From assembly GCF_025698545.1 (NCBI RefSeq), contig NC_068576.1, positions 57,014,094 to 57,078,093 on the forward strand: DNA of 64,000 bases, read 5' to 3'. Each line of letters opens with the position of its first letter. Within the stretch, counting starts at the first letter, position 1. This DNA is from Gossypium raimondii (lineage: Eukaryota; Streptophyta; Magnoliopsida; Malvales; Malvaceae). The translations under genes were made by a program, and so were the position numbers. Shown in pieces: positions 18,165 through 31,228 of this stretch. The notes beneath the pieces were generated by a model that was given only the letters and a program-made list of their open reading frames with translations, was not told where the DNA came from and did no database searches.

Positions 18165-18970
18165 AGACTAAACTATATTCAAAGTCATTAAACTATTGGT
18201 AAGTTTTCTTTTTACTCATTCAACTTTAAAAAGTTATAAATAGCCACTGAAATTATTAAAAAATATAATTTAATTCATCGAATAATTCGAAAGTTTTTAT
18301 TTTAAGTCATTTAAAGTTCGACTAGTGAGTTTCAAACGACGATTATACGATTAGTACGGTGGATCGGTACCCATTAATGAGTAGAAGAAAATAACTTAGA
18401 TCCAAATTGATATGACAATCAGCGTCAAAGATTGGAGAATAAAACTGTTTGAATTTTAGTTTGTAGATTCTTAACATTCAAAGTCATTTCATAAAAAAAA
18501 TTAAACCGTAGAAGAGAAAGAGGAGGAAGAAGGGGCAGATCCAAGGGGGCTGGCAAGAGCCCTGTCTCTCCTAAAATAGAAAAATTTTCATTTAGACCCT
18601 TTATAATTTATAAAATCTTAAATTAGTAATGATAAGATTGCACTTTGGCCCCCAAAGTGATAAGAATTTGATTTAATCCTCCAAAAATTATAAAAATATA
18701 GACTATTAAAATAGAGAAATTGTATTTTTACTATCATAAAAATATATAATTTAATTTCGACCCCCAAAGAATTTTTTTGACTTCTCCCCTAGAAGGAGAG
18801 CTTTTAATTGGTGCACATAGTGCGAATAAAAAAAGCCATACAATAATGACTTTAACAATCTATTGACTTAAATGAAAACCTTTGAATAGTTCAATGATCA
18901 CTTTTGTAAAATTTTAAAGCTAAGTGTAAAATGTAAACTTACTAATAATTTAGCAGAATTGGATGCAGTT
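18165..18970 (+). repeat. Terminal-inverted-repeat element, copy 2, with a nested insertion
   Basis: The left end (ACTATTGGTAAGTTTTC, then CAACTTTAAAAAGTTATAAA) is the reverse complement of the right end (GTAAACTTACTAATAATTTA near 18930-18950), giving inverted ends of about 70 bases. The core CCCATTAATGAGTAGAAGA near 18371-18390 is shared with the copies at 14.0 kb and 37.3 kb. A younger 260-base element interrupts it at 18531-18790. No open frame is present. Confidence 0.6.
18531..18790. mobile_element. Nested 260-base insertion with AGGGG...CCCCT ends
   Basis: The insert begins AGGGGCAGATCCAAGGGGG and ends GACTTCTCCCCT, so the ends are short inverted repeats. AGA occurs directly on both sides (18528-18530 and 18791-18793), consistent with a 3-base target duplication. 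The interior is AT-rich and non-coding. The family resembles a dispersed plant repeat that I recall starting GGGGCAGAGCCAAG, but I cannot assign a superfamily. Confidence 0.5.
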
Positions 18971-21670
18971 AATTTTTTTTATATTGAAAATCTTTATTGT
19001 CAACATTTAACTAGGCCAAAATGGCGTTATTTGAGATTTCGGTAGATAAGCCCACCACGCTGGGTCCAAACACCTTGGGCTTTAAATGTGGATTCTCAAT
19101 TATTCATTTACACTGACACATTGATTTTTTAATTATTCATTTATTTATTTTTATTACATTAGTATTTTAATTTCACGATACATATAATTCCACGACAAGG
19201 AAAAAAGAAAAAGACAAAATAAAAGAAAGTTCCAGAAGGAAAAAAAGAAAGAAAGAAAGCAAGGCCAAAGGAAAGTGGGTTCAACTGGTTAGGGCACAGA
19301 GCATGATGCATAATAGGACAAAAGAATTAAAGGTAAAGCAAAATGTTATGGACTTATCCTCGTCTACGACTTTTTTTTCTTCTCATCCAATTATGGATGA
19401 AAAAGGTGCTACAACTAATTTATTTTTTGTCTACAAACCGTCAAATTTTTAATAATTTGTTTGTATTTATTTTACTATATTTATTTTGGGGTTTATTTTA
19501 TGTTTTCAATTTAGTTAATAATTTTTTTAGTTTTATATGAAAAGACTATAAAGAAAAATAAATTTATTTAATACATAAATGTTAAGAGTTAAATTGTTTT
19601 AGAATTAAAATAAATTGACATAATTTATTATTATTATTGAGAGTTGATGTTGCTATTATGTCAATTTTTAAAGTTGTTACCACTAATCAGTGATGATCAA
19701 AAAAGACAAAATTGAATAGTTAGATGATTATTTTGTAACTTTTCATATATGGATAACCAAAAGAAATTTACTAATAGTTGGGTGACCATTTGTATTTTTT
19801 CATAGTTTAGTGACTAAAAAATAATTAGATAACTACTAGTATAATTTAACCTTATTCCTTTTAGTGTTTTTGGGTTTACCTATATAATATGTTCGTGACT
19901 AATTTAAAAGTTATTTGTAATCAATAAATTATATAAATATGTCAACTTTGATATTTTAAATATGTGAATTTTGTAATTGATATTATTATTTGTAATTGTA
20001 ACTTTTAAAAAATAATAAAATTTTAATTATATTATAAATAACCCAAGACATAAATAATAATATTAATCATACTATGTTAACTCTTGTTTTGAGTAATGAA
20101 TAAAACTTTCGTTCTTCTGAAAATATTATAATAATAAAACAAATTTATTTAAGAACATAAATTGACTTAACATGCAATATTAAACTTAATTTTATTTAAT
20201 AAATAAATCTTCATTTTTTCTAAATGTATAAAAATACATATAATTATTTTTACTTTTATTTATTTAAATTAAAATATTCCCTTGAGATAATATTCTCTAT
20301 CTTTACAACGAACTTATAATTTTTTTTCACTAATTTGAGGATATTCAAGTCAGATTTTCTTCGCCTTTAGAACATTTCAATTGAAAAGGATAAAATACCA
20401 TATAAATAAATAAATAAATAATATAACATAATATAATAAAGTTTTTTCTATAGATAAAAATATAATCCTGTATTTTAAAATTTATATAAAATATGGGAAT
20501 AAAGTTTTTATGTATCAATTAAATTTCATCACATTATCAAATTTTAAAGACATTAAATTATTAATATACACCCATCAATATTCAACTTACTCTCCAACTT
20601 TAATTTTTTTAAAATAAAAAACATAAGTAATTAAAATAAAAAATCAAATAACATAAAAATTTTAAAATTCACACCATTCTTATTATTGAAAATTTAATGC
20701 AATATAATTTTTACTTTTAAAAATATATAACATGAAATAAAAACCAGTTTTAAATGAAAAAGAAAAATCCACGAAACTTAATGATGTAACAAAATCCACG
20801 AAACCAATTTAAATTGGTTGCACAAAATTAAAAAATATCAATTTCTAAAAAATTAAAATTTGCAAAAGAAGAAAAGATTTTTGTTTATAATTTAAAAATT
20901 AATTATTTTGAGTAATTTAATTAAAATTGAATTAAGTTAGAGAAAATTTCAGATATAAACAAATATATAATAATACTTTATTATCTTTAAAATTTAATGA
21001 TATGGCATTATTAATGCCTAAAACTGTACTTTTAAAATTATATATAAATTATTCCCATAAATATATATTTTTAAAAATCTTTCCTAAGAAACTATTCACT
21101 TTTTTATCCATATATAAAGAAAACATATTATAATTTATCAATTCACACATTTAGAGTAAATTCTTTTGTCCACTATAAGTAGCATTTTTTAATATTTACT
21201 TAAATAATAAATTATTTATTATTCCTTATTCCTAGCATATGTATATTTGGAAGCTACTCCACTATGCTTTCTTCACTAATATGATCCAAATTTTCCCCTT
21301 AATCTGGGTGCTGAACTCTTCTTATTCTTGGTTGTTGAAGGTGAAAGAAACTCAGGGTCTATTGGTTACGGTGTTAAACCTTTTTCTTTTGTGGATTTAT
21401 TTGTATGAGGGAAAAAGGTTGTTTTCTTTCAACTGGATCATCTGGGCCCTTTTGATATTTGACAAACTTCACTGGGTATTGCTTCAAAATTATAGTTTTT
21501 TCGCCTTTTGGATTTGACGGGTTCATTTTTTTGGGTAATAAAAAAGGGGTTGTTTACTTCAATCATTTTTTTAAGATTATTTTAAACTGAGATTTTCATG
21601 CTTGGTCCAAGACAATGGAGATGTTTATGGTCAGAATTTTATTTCGTTAGCATTGGAAGCTATAGCCAAT

Positions 21671-24600
21671 ATGAAGAACATTCTCAAGAAGCTGCATGTA
21701 TCTAATCAATCTGAAGATATTGAAGGGTCGTCTTCATCAAGAAGCAACAAGAAGTCCAGTGATGATGTATCATCGTCTCAACACAGCCCTGAGAATAATA
21801 ATAATAATAATAGTAATAATAACAAATCATTATCTGCTCTTTCTAGTTGGTTGAACTCAGTAGCTAATAGGAAAAGTCCAAGTCCACCATCTTCTTCAAA
21901 TTTGAAGAAAAGGGAAACTATGGAACCTAGTGATTCAGTTAGCACTAGTGGTTCAAAGGCTGCTTTGGATACAGGAAAGGGCAATTCAGGGTCTAGCAAC
22001 ACTAGGGATTCTGATGTAGAAGAGGAGTATTATCAGATACAATTGGCTATGGAGTTGAGTGCTAGGGAGGATCCTGAAGCTGCTCAGATTGAGGCTGTTA
22101 AGCAAATTAGTCTAAGCTCTTGTGGTCCTGAGAATACTCCAGCTGAAGTTGTTGCATATAGATATTGGGTATGTTTCCATTTAGCTTTTTGTTTCTTCTT
22201 TGGAAGCTTTTAGTTTAATGGTCTTGGTTGAGTTTTAGCAATTTATCTTCACCATGTACCATAGGTAGAGCTTTAGTCAGCTGCTTTGCAGGAAAAACAC
22301 ATACACAAACATTGCATGAATGGGGTCAATTTGTTTTGTTTTGTACATATAGAAGGGGAAAGGCTTTCAAAACCAAATCCAATAAAGCTCTGATAAGGGG
22401 TCTGTCTTGCCCTTGTGGTTGTTGTGATCTTTTTCAATTGTCATTCTATCTTTATTTTATAAAAGCATCTAAACATGAACGTTAGTATCATTCTCAGTTT
22501 TTTTTCTTATGATGCATAAATACAGAAATTCAAGTCATTATAACTACATGCTAACTTTTTTATATTATTTTAGTAATAATTAAGGATTCTACAAAGTTAT
22601 ATGAAACGCAAATAGTAAAGGTAAAAGGTTCTACAAAGTTTGTTAAATAATAGTATTATACTAAATATAAGATAGAGTAATCTCAGACTGTGTTGTTTCG
22701 AGTTTGAGTCATGGGTTTGGCTGGTTTTTGGGGATCAAGTCAGGTTTTTAGGCTCTAGGTTCAAGCATATATGCATAATGAAATGCTAAAACTTATCAGA
22801 TTCTCATACATTTAGGTATGCCTCACTCGCCCCAGCTAAAAAGAAAATCTTATGCCTAACATTGCTAATATGTCTATATGGTCCTTTAAACATCTGTTTC
22901 TCATGGTTTCCTTCCCTTTGGTTAGTTACTTTCTGGCATTTATTTGCCATATGTTTCTCCCTTGCTAACCAGCTCATATCGTAGATTTGTCCATGCTTTG
23001 CAGAATTATAATTCTCTTAATTATGATGACAAGATCCTGGATGGCTTTTATGACCTGTATGGAATTCTAACTGGATCTGCTGCGGAAGGAATGCCTTCAC
23101 TCCTTGATTTGCAAGGGACATCGGTGGCAGACAACGTCTCTTGGGAAGCAGTTTTGGTCAATAGAGATTCTGATGCAAATTTGTTGAAACTTGAACGAAA
23201 AGCACTAGAGATGACTGCAAAGTTAAAGTCAGAATCTTTGGCTTTTGTAAGCAGCAATCTAGTGCAAAAGCTTGCAGTTTTAGTTTCTGAATATATGGGT
23301 GGACCAGTTGTGGATCCTGACTGTATGTCACGAGCCTGGCGAAGTCTTAGTTACAGTCTAAAATCTACCCTTGACTGCATGGTTTTGCCACTTGGTTCTT
23401 TAACAATCGGTTTGGCTCGTCATCGTGCATTGTTATTCAAGGTACTTGCTCAGTCTTTTCTTTTTTATTTTTTAAATTTAGTTATTTATGGATTGATGAC
23501 TGGATTTCTCAAGATTTGTAGGAATGGTTTAAAGGGAAAGGTTCCATACAGCCAATTCGATGTTGTTGGAATAAAGAATTAGTTCATTAAAGTTTATAGT
23601 TTACTTGATGTTTCAAGTACAACTAAATTTGGTTTTCTGTCATTAGGAGTTTGGGACTGCTTGTAGTCGTGTTAGATTTAGCCCATTTGAGCAATTTGTG
23701 TATTTCTCTTGTAATGATTCACAAAGATTCTGTCTTATGTTAATGTTAATATGCTAAGATATCTCAGCCACATCACCAAAATATTACAAGTTTTACTTGT
23801 TCAATATCTTGTGCCATTGAGTAGGTGTTAGGAGTGAAGAAAAGTTGCAAGAAAGTCCAGGAGGAAAAAAAATGGTACTTTGAAGAAGGTCGTATTCTTA
23901 CTTATTTCTTAATTCTTAATAAATGCAAGCAATATTGAGAAACAACAACTGCAAAAGGAAAAAAATAAAAAAGGAAATGAAGCCTTTCCAACAATGTGAG
24001 GTTGGCTATTTTGATTTTTCACTACTGCACTATACCAAAGGCCGACAGCAATTAATGAACCCTCTATTATTCTTTCTAATTTCTATGTACTTGAAATATT
24101 TTTGGTTTCTACGACGATGTTTGTCTCTCATTATTTTGTAAATTTATTTTAGGTCATTTACAATGATGTTTATCTTTCACTTGTACTCTGGGGCATTTTT
24201 CTTGACTCTTGCCTTTAGTTATAGGGAGAACATTTTTTAGCAGTTAGACTTTTATGGTTTGAATGTGATGATCTTCAATGATGGTTGTTTGTCTTTTTGT
24301 GGCTTGCAAAGGTTTTGGCTGATAGTGTTGGCATTCCTTGCCGGTTGGTGAAAGGGCAACAATATACAGGTTCTGATGATGTGGCAATGAACTTTGTAAA
24401 GATTGATGATGGAAGGTGATTTCTATTATGCTTTATATGTTTACCCATTCCCCTAAAATTTGAGACTAGTCACCTGAATTAGTGAAGTTCTGTTTTCTTG
24501 GAGGTAGAATATATTTGTCATGTTTTAAGTAGGGTAACAGTTGACTATTTTGTTTGATTTAATGTGTTACTTTTGCTGAATTTTATAGCTACCTTCTATA

Positions 24601-27600
24601 GAAACCTCAGCAATTTTCAACTAACAGTTGACATAGGTTGCAAAAGCTTAATTATTCATCAAAAGTGGTTGGTGTGATTTTCAGGGAATACATTGTTGAC
24701 CTAATGGCAGATCCTGGCACACTTATTCCTTCTGATACAGATGGATCTCATGTGGAATACGATGATTCTTTCTTTTCCTCCGGCCCTTTGTCTCGAGACA
24801 TTGATTCAACCCATATAGCCTCTTCTACCAGTGGGGTTGGCAGTTCACTTGAAGATGGAAAAGGAGATTTTAGTGCTTGTTTAAACTTGTCTGGAGCAAC
24901 TAGTAGTGGGGAGCAATCAAAGGAATCTACGGGTGATTTTAAAACCCCTTCTAGCATAGAGAAGGAACCTGTGCGAGAGCTTCCAAACAGACCTAATTAT
25001 CCTTATGTGCATGCAAGATCTCCTTCCTGGACAGAAGGTATTAGCTCCCCTGCTGTACGTAGGATGCAGGTGAAAGATGTCTCACAGTATGTGATTGATG
25101 TTGCCAAGGAGAATCCGCAGTTAGCTCAAAAACTTCATGATGTGTTACTTGAGAGTGGTGTTGTTGTTCCTCCTAACTTATTTACTGGGGTTTATTCTGA
25201 GCAGTTAGATACATCAAATATTGAAGTAAGGTTGCCAGTTGAAATTAAGGATGAAAATGGAAAGGGCACTGGACCTCGCAATAGTAAGAACCAAAATGAT
25301 TTTAGACCTTCTCATTGCTTGCCTCCTCTACCCCATCAGAAAGGACATGCCAAAGCAAGCTCTCCTCATGACCAACCTGAACATCTTAAATCTGTGGAAG
25401 GCCTAAGGGTCACTTGTCCAGTTGATACAAGGGAAGTCATTAGACCACCTGTGTTGTCACAATCTGAAGCGGCTTCTATTCAGTATGCCACAAGTGTCCC
25501 AGTTGCTGCAGCAGCTGCTGCTGCTGCTGTTGCATCTTCAATGGTAGTTACTGCAAAAAGATTGGACACAGATTCAAATGTTGAACTTCCTGTAGCAGCT
25601 GCTGTAATGGCAGCTACTAGCGCAGCTGTGATGAAGCAGACTGATTGTAATGATGGAGATGCTAACTTGGCTGGCTGTGAGCATATTAGTAAAAGGAGGC
25701 AAAATGCCTGGAGGGTAAATTCTGAAGGCGAGAGAATGTCAGATAAATCAGCTGGTAATGATAGTTCAAAGTCTGATAATGCTCTTGATGATGTTGCGGA
25801 ATGTGAGATACCTTGGGAGGAAATCACCTTGGGTGAACGAATTGGACTTGGTATCAACCTATTCTTTAGCTACAAATTCCGTGCTTTGTCTTGTGTAGAT
25901 GTGATTAATTTCATTATTTTGGTGAATCCTTTCTGTCGCAGGATCATATGGTGAGGTTTATCGTGGAGAATGGCGTGGGACTGTGAGTTTTTTTGTTCTT
26001 AGTCTTTTATGTCCAATGTCCTCTTTGCTAGTTACCATATTGGTTTTAGACTTGATGTTTTAAAACACTACTAGAAATCACTAATTTTCAAATAAACTTC
26101 ATCTCCTGTTTCTTTTTCATTTATATAGACAGACTAGTCTTACTAAGTCTTGCAGAATGTTCCTTTTTATTCTTGGGGACTGGATAATTATGCCATATTT
26201 ATTAACTATAAATTCTTTCATGCACACAGAATAACTTTACTAAAATGTCAATTTGGTTCTCAATCAATGTCATAACATGATTTTTCACTTTCCCACTTCT
26301 TGAGTAGAAATGATTTGTTGTCTAGGTCTTTGATGGGGTAAACTTTGCCATATTATGTTGCTTCTCTTTGAAGGAGAACATTTGACCATCTTCTCATACT
26401 TCGATTTCATAGGAAGTTGCTGTAAAGAAGTTCCTGGATCAAGATATCTCTGGGGAACCACTTGAAGAATACAAAAGTGAGGTACAAGCTTTTCCTTTCT
26501 CCTATTTTATATATGCACTACCTTATGCCAAAGCCTAAATAGATGTGTTGTTCATGTCAATGGAGATGTTTTAACCCTGAGTTACAGATTACCATATAAT
26601 TAACTATGAAGCATCTTACAGACCTAAAACTGAGTCATTTTTGTCCCACTTTATGTCCATCTATACTTCTCTAGTGGTTGTTATTGTTATGGATAGAGCT
26701 TTCCAAGGGCCAGGCACTGCATGCTTCTCATCTATACTTTAAGTCTGCATGGTAAATAATCTGCAGCTTGGACCCAATAAGTAGTTATAAAATTGTACTC
26801 TGCATAACAGAATAAATGTATTATATATATATTTATCAATTTCCTTTAGGAGAACGAGCAAAAACTAGGCTTCTTGAATGGTCCTGGTTTTAAAAGATTA
26901 ATTTCAACACCAGAATGGTCGAACCCTTAGAATTCTATTGAGAAGGTAAAGCATTTCTTTTTCCATTTATATGAGTCCATGTCAGTGGTCTGTTTGGACT
27001 TCATTAATAGTCTTTCCTTTGGGAGTGGTTTCATTTGGCACAATCACAGTTCTTTGCAGGAAGTGTTTTCCCTAAATCGCATTGCAGTTTCTCCATTGCC
27101 CCCTCCATTTATTGTCCAAATTACTTTCCTTCTAAAGTAGAATTTTTAAATACTAATTTTGTAGGTCCTCCTCATGAAAAAACTCAGACATCCCAATGTT
27201 GTTCTCTTCATGGGAGCTGTAACTCGTCCTCCAAACCTTTCAATTGTAACAGAATTTCTTCATAGGTAAGTTGTCCCTCCGTATTTTCATAATTTTCTTG
27301 AAACTTTATCTGTTGATAGAATGACCCCTAGTTTCAATGTCTAGAGATCAAACTCTGGAATCTCAAATGAAATACTTTTGATGGATTCTTCTGATGACTT
27401 CCTAATACATCAGTACAATTAGTTTTTGTCTGAGCAGCGTTGTTCATAAATCCACATAATTTTGTCATATTTCGGTATTTTATTTTATTCAGCAAATGAA
27501 TTGGGCGTAAAAGAATAAAGAGGGCTGAAAGCTAAATATACTATAACCAAGGGTGTGGCATATATACAAAGACACTTTGGAAGAGTTACTGAACTTGTGC

Positions 27601-30108
27601 ACTAATGGATAAATTGCTGCTCAAGTCATAGTTCTGGATTCTGAATTTGTTCATCTTGGCATTCTGGCTCTTTTATTCTGATTCCCTTTGTTTTGGACTC
27701 TTTTATGTATTCTTTCTGATTCCTTGTTGCTAATGTGCTTAACAATTCATTTTGTTGTATCTTCCCTCTAAAGTATTTTGCATCTTGCATTTTTCAGAGG
27801 TAGTTTGTATAGGTTAATTCACCGACCAAACAATCAATTGGATGAGCGGAGGCGTTTGAGGATGGCTCTTGATACTGTATGGTCCTATCATTTTATTATT
27901 AATAGTACTAGCGTTCATCACACTCATTTTGTGATTGAAAGAAATGTTTCCAAATGAAAAATATAATATTTTAAAAGAAATATATCGTTAAAAAATTTTA
28001 AAAATTGAAAGATATTAGAAAGGGAGAGTAGTTCTTTTAATGAGTAGATGTTTAAAAAAACTAATTAGTGTTTTCAATGTGTAGTGTTTTGTAAAATTAA
28101 AAGAATTAAAACCTGTAAATTTTTATTGTTTTAATTTTATTTTTGCTTTTCTGTAATTTATTTAATAGAGTTGATGTTAGTTGACTCGTGACATCAAACT
28201 TAGTATGCCCTTTTATAATTACCATAGTATGTTGCACATGAATATACTCTTAAATAATAATATGCTAAATCCACATAGAGTTTATTGCTTTTGACAGTAA
28301 TGAAAAATTAAAACCTCCATTTTCATCACTCATAAGTTTTACCAACATTTGTGCCTTTATATGTTGTAGAATATTATTGTTTTGACATTGGAGATGCGGG
28401 ATTTGAACCAAGCTCTTTGAGTAGGGGGAAACATGCACCAATCTTTAAAACCAAATGCTCGGGCGCCGAACAATTATGTTATTCTTGCGATATATTTAAT
28501 TTGGTATGCTTAAAGTTCACTCGATGCTTTGTTACTCATTTTTTTCCTTTAAATTCTTGGAACTTTCAGGCTCGGGGAATGAATTACTTGCACAATTGCA
28601 CTCCAATGATAGTACACCGTGATTTGAAGTCCCCGAATCTTTTAGTAGACAGAAATTGGGTTGTAAAGGTTGCCATTTTATCTTCTTTATTATTGCTGAT
28701 CCTATTAGGAATTTCTTTTATAAACAACTCATCCTAGCATGATTTTTGTTTAGGTCTGTGATTTTGGTTTATCACGGATGAAGCACAGCACATATCTATC
28801 ATCAATGTCGACTGCAGGAACGGTAATGCCAAACAGCTTATATTTTGTTCATATACATAGATTATGTTGAAGGTCACCTTACCAGTGTCGACATGACTTG
28901 ATGCTGGTACTGGTACCATATATGGCTATAGATCTAAGTCATGAAAATTTCTACTCTTGCACCCTCATTTCTGTTTCCTTTTTCCTTTTATACACTTGAA
29001 ATTTTGCTGTAGACCGGATAATATGTAAAAAGATTTATGGGGTAGGGGGAACCTCTTCTTAAGAGTCCACATTTTGGGATTCTCAGGTAGCTACATTTCC
29101 AACTTGCATGTAGTGTTCTACAAACCTTGCTATATAGCTTGATAAACATAATTGGATGTAAAAATGAATAAATAGCATAAATTTACGATGTTAAAAGTTA
29201 AAACCACATATCTAGATGAATTACATGCCTTTAGAAATCCTGTGGAATGATCGATGTTTGAGGTTAATCTTTTCTGCTATGGCATAAACTTTTCTCTAGG
29301 GATATAAGGGTACATATACAACAGACTCATACGTGTAGCCAAAAAGGAATAATTTCCGTTTACGGATAATCCTAAAGGATATCCCAGTGGAAGTTGCAAC
29401 TACATAGTATGGCTTGCCAATGCTCTTTTAATTGTACCATATGAGATGTGCCGTTGAATTTAAATCTAGTCCATGTATTTGCTTTTTCTCCAGGCTGAGT
29501 GGATGGCTCCGGAAGTACTACGAAATGAACCTTCCGATGAGAAGTAGGCTTTTCCCCTTCCCCCTCGGTTATTTCGGGTTACTTCTTTTTATTTTAATTA
29601 TCATCCTAGAATCATTTTAATGATCATAATTCATAAAAATATGGTCAATATGCAGGTGTGATGTTTATAGCTTTGGAGTTATCTTATGGGAGCTCTCTAC
29701 CCTGCAACAACCATGGAAAGGAATGAACCCGATGCAAGTTGTTGGTGCTGTAGGATTTCAGCATCGTCGTCTCGATATTCCAGATGACATTGATCCTGCC
29801 ATTGCAGAAATTATTAGAAAGTGCTGGCACACGTGAGTATATTTTTCGGTGGTCCTAGTACATAATGCGTGTAGCATAATCTAGTTTCCTGTCATTTAAA
29901 TCTATAGGACGTAGTTGCAGATGCATTTTTTATTGGTTGATAGGCAGAACTGATCCCCGTTGTTTAAAATTGTAGAGACCCAAAATTGAGGCCGACATTT
30001 GCAGAAATTATGGCTGCTTTGAAGCCATTGCTAAAGCCTATAACAAATGCACAAGTACCTAGATCAACTATATCTTTGAGTAAGAGCCATGATAGAGGTG
30101 AGCCATGA
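21671..30108 (+). CDS. SIS8-like: Raf-like MAPKKK of the SIS8/EDR1 group
   Basis: Thirteen exons join in phase to 1007 residues: 21671-22168, 23004-23441, 24312-24415, 24685-25850, 25942-25982, 26413-26481, 27165-27265, 27798-27876, 28570-28668, 28754-28822, 29494-29543, 29656-29832 and 29976-30108 (TGA). The start [10 protein letters not shown] matches this subfamily. Residues about 130-390 form the EDR1-type N-terminal domain ([20 protein letters not shown] onward), and the middle is low complexity. The C-terminal kinase domain shows the glycine loop from 734, AVKK with lysine 754, HRDLKSPN from 848, DFG at 868-870 and WMAPEV. Relatives in Arabidopsis are SIS8 (At1g73660) and At1g18160, linked to sugar and salt responses; EDR1 itself restrains defence. 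Substrates are not visible. The exon at 27165 begins [11 protein letters not shown] where relatives typically have VRIMK. The upstream TTG in the same frame at 21602 is not used as the start because the conserved N-terminus begins at the ATG. Confidence 0.95.
21794..21823 (+). repeat. AAT microsatellite coding for polyasparagine in the MAPKKK
   Basis: The run of AAT triplets, broken by one AGT, lies in exon 1 and encodes a string of asparagines with a single serine. It sits in the disordered N-terminal region, so length changes are likely tolerated. It is an obvious candidate for allelic length variation. Confidence 0.85.
25505..25534 (+). repeat. GCN repeat coding for polyalanine in the MAPKKK
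   Basis: GCT and GCA codons in a row encode eight alanines, followed by V and A, in the long exon 4. The stretch lies between the N-terminal domain and the kinase domain, in a region with little conservation expected. Confidence 0.8.
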
Positions 30109-31228
30109 CAGTGTTGTCAAAGTCGGTGTATGTATTCTGGTTTTATCGATTTGCTGATAGTTCGGGTGAGATATGATTGAAGATTGCACAACGTAATACT
30201 CCCATTTGGGAATGATGTGATTCTTTTTGCCCAGTTTCCTTCATGCTTTATTTTGTGTTTACCCTTTTTTGGGGGGGTCAGTGATGCATTGTGCATCTGT
30301 TTGTAAAAAGAATGTTGTAATTAATGTTTTGCCAGATGATATGTGAACTGAAGAAATCATGTATACTTAATCATTTTTAGGCTGTGTACAGTGATGGTAA
30401 GCAAGGGTGTAAATGTATATATACACACATACATCTATATCAAAATGAGTGACTTAAATTCTACTTTTACTGAAAAGTTAGTTTGGATTTAATTCTTGTA
30501 CTTTAATTTGGTTGATTTTAGTTATTATATTTTTCGAATTTATCAATTTTAATTTATGTACATTTCAATCATGATTTGAATGTCAGTTTTTAAATCCATT
30601 AGTTTAAATTTTCTTATTAATTTTTAATTATGTGTAAAGTTATAAATGTAGTTCATGTTTTTCAATTTGATCATTTTAATATGAAGTTTTCGAATTTTGA
30701 AATTTTAGTTTTGATAGGAAAATAACAACTTGACATGTATGTGATACTATGTTTGTTGCTTAACATTTTGGAAATTGCATAATTTAATCTAAAAGTGGTC
30801 AAACTAAATTACATGAACTAAATTTACAATTCATGCACAGTAAAAAAAATTAGTAGAAGAATTTGACCCATGTTAGAAGTTGACTCCTTTGAGAGAAATT
30901 TTCTTTCAGAACTGACACACCTCTTAACAGGTCTGCTGACGAGAATCCTACAAGGGCTATCTTGACTTCCAAAACTTAACCTAAAATATTTTAAGTGTGA
31001 ATTGTATGAACAAATTTCACTTTTTAAAGGGAAAAAAAACAGAACCAAAGAATGTAAAAGCATGTATATTTCTCACTAATAGTTTCGAATAATAGTGCTT
31101 CTAACTCGCAACAAATCTGTTTGTGATTTTCATAGGGGGAACAAAAACACTGCACAAATATATAAATTACGACCTCTCAAAATGTTTTTAAGGCCAAGAA
31201 ATGGCAATCAATACATTAAACGGCAAAT
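30109..31228. other. Convergent spacer between MAPKKK and golgin genes
   Basis: Both genes end here, so this holds two 3' UTRs. The middle, about 30420-30790, contains AT-rich blocks of the kind 'ATTTAATTCTTGTACTTTA' that are typical of decayed foldback elements. No gene is supported. Confidence 0.5.

Larger units (their letters stand above)
13787..21670. other. Repeat-rich spacer between the MAPK and MAPKKK start codons
   Basis: A 7.9-kb, strongly AT-rich stretch separates two divergently transcribed kinase genes. The ends should hold both promoters; 13787-13910 is pyrimidine-rich on the plus strand, consistent with a 5' UTR of the minus-strand gene. The interior carries two copies of an inverted-repeat element (near 14020-14535 and 18165-18970), a nested insert at 18531-18790, and many short AT-rich remnants. 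No protein-coding gene is supported. Confidence 0.6.
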
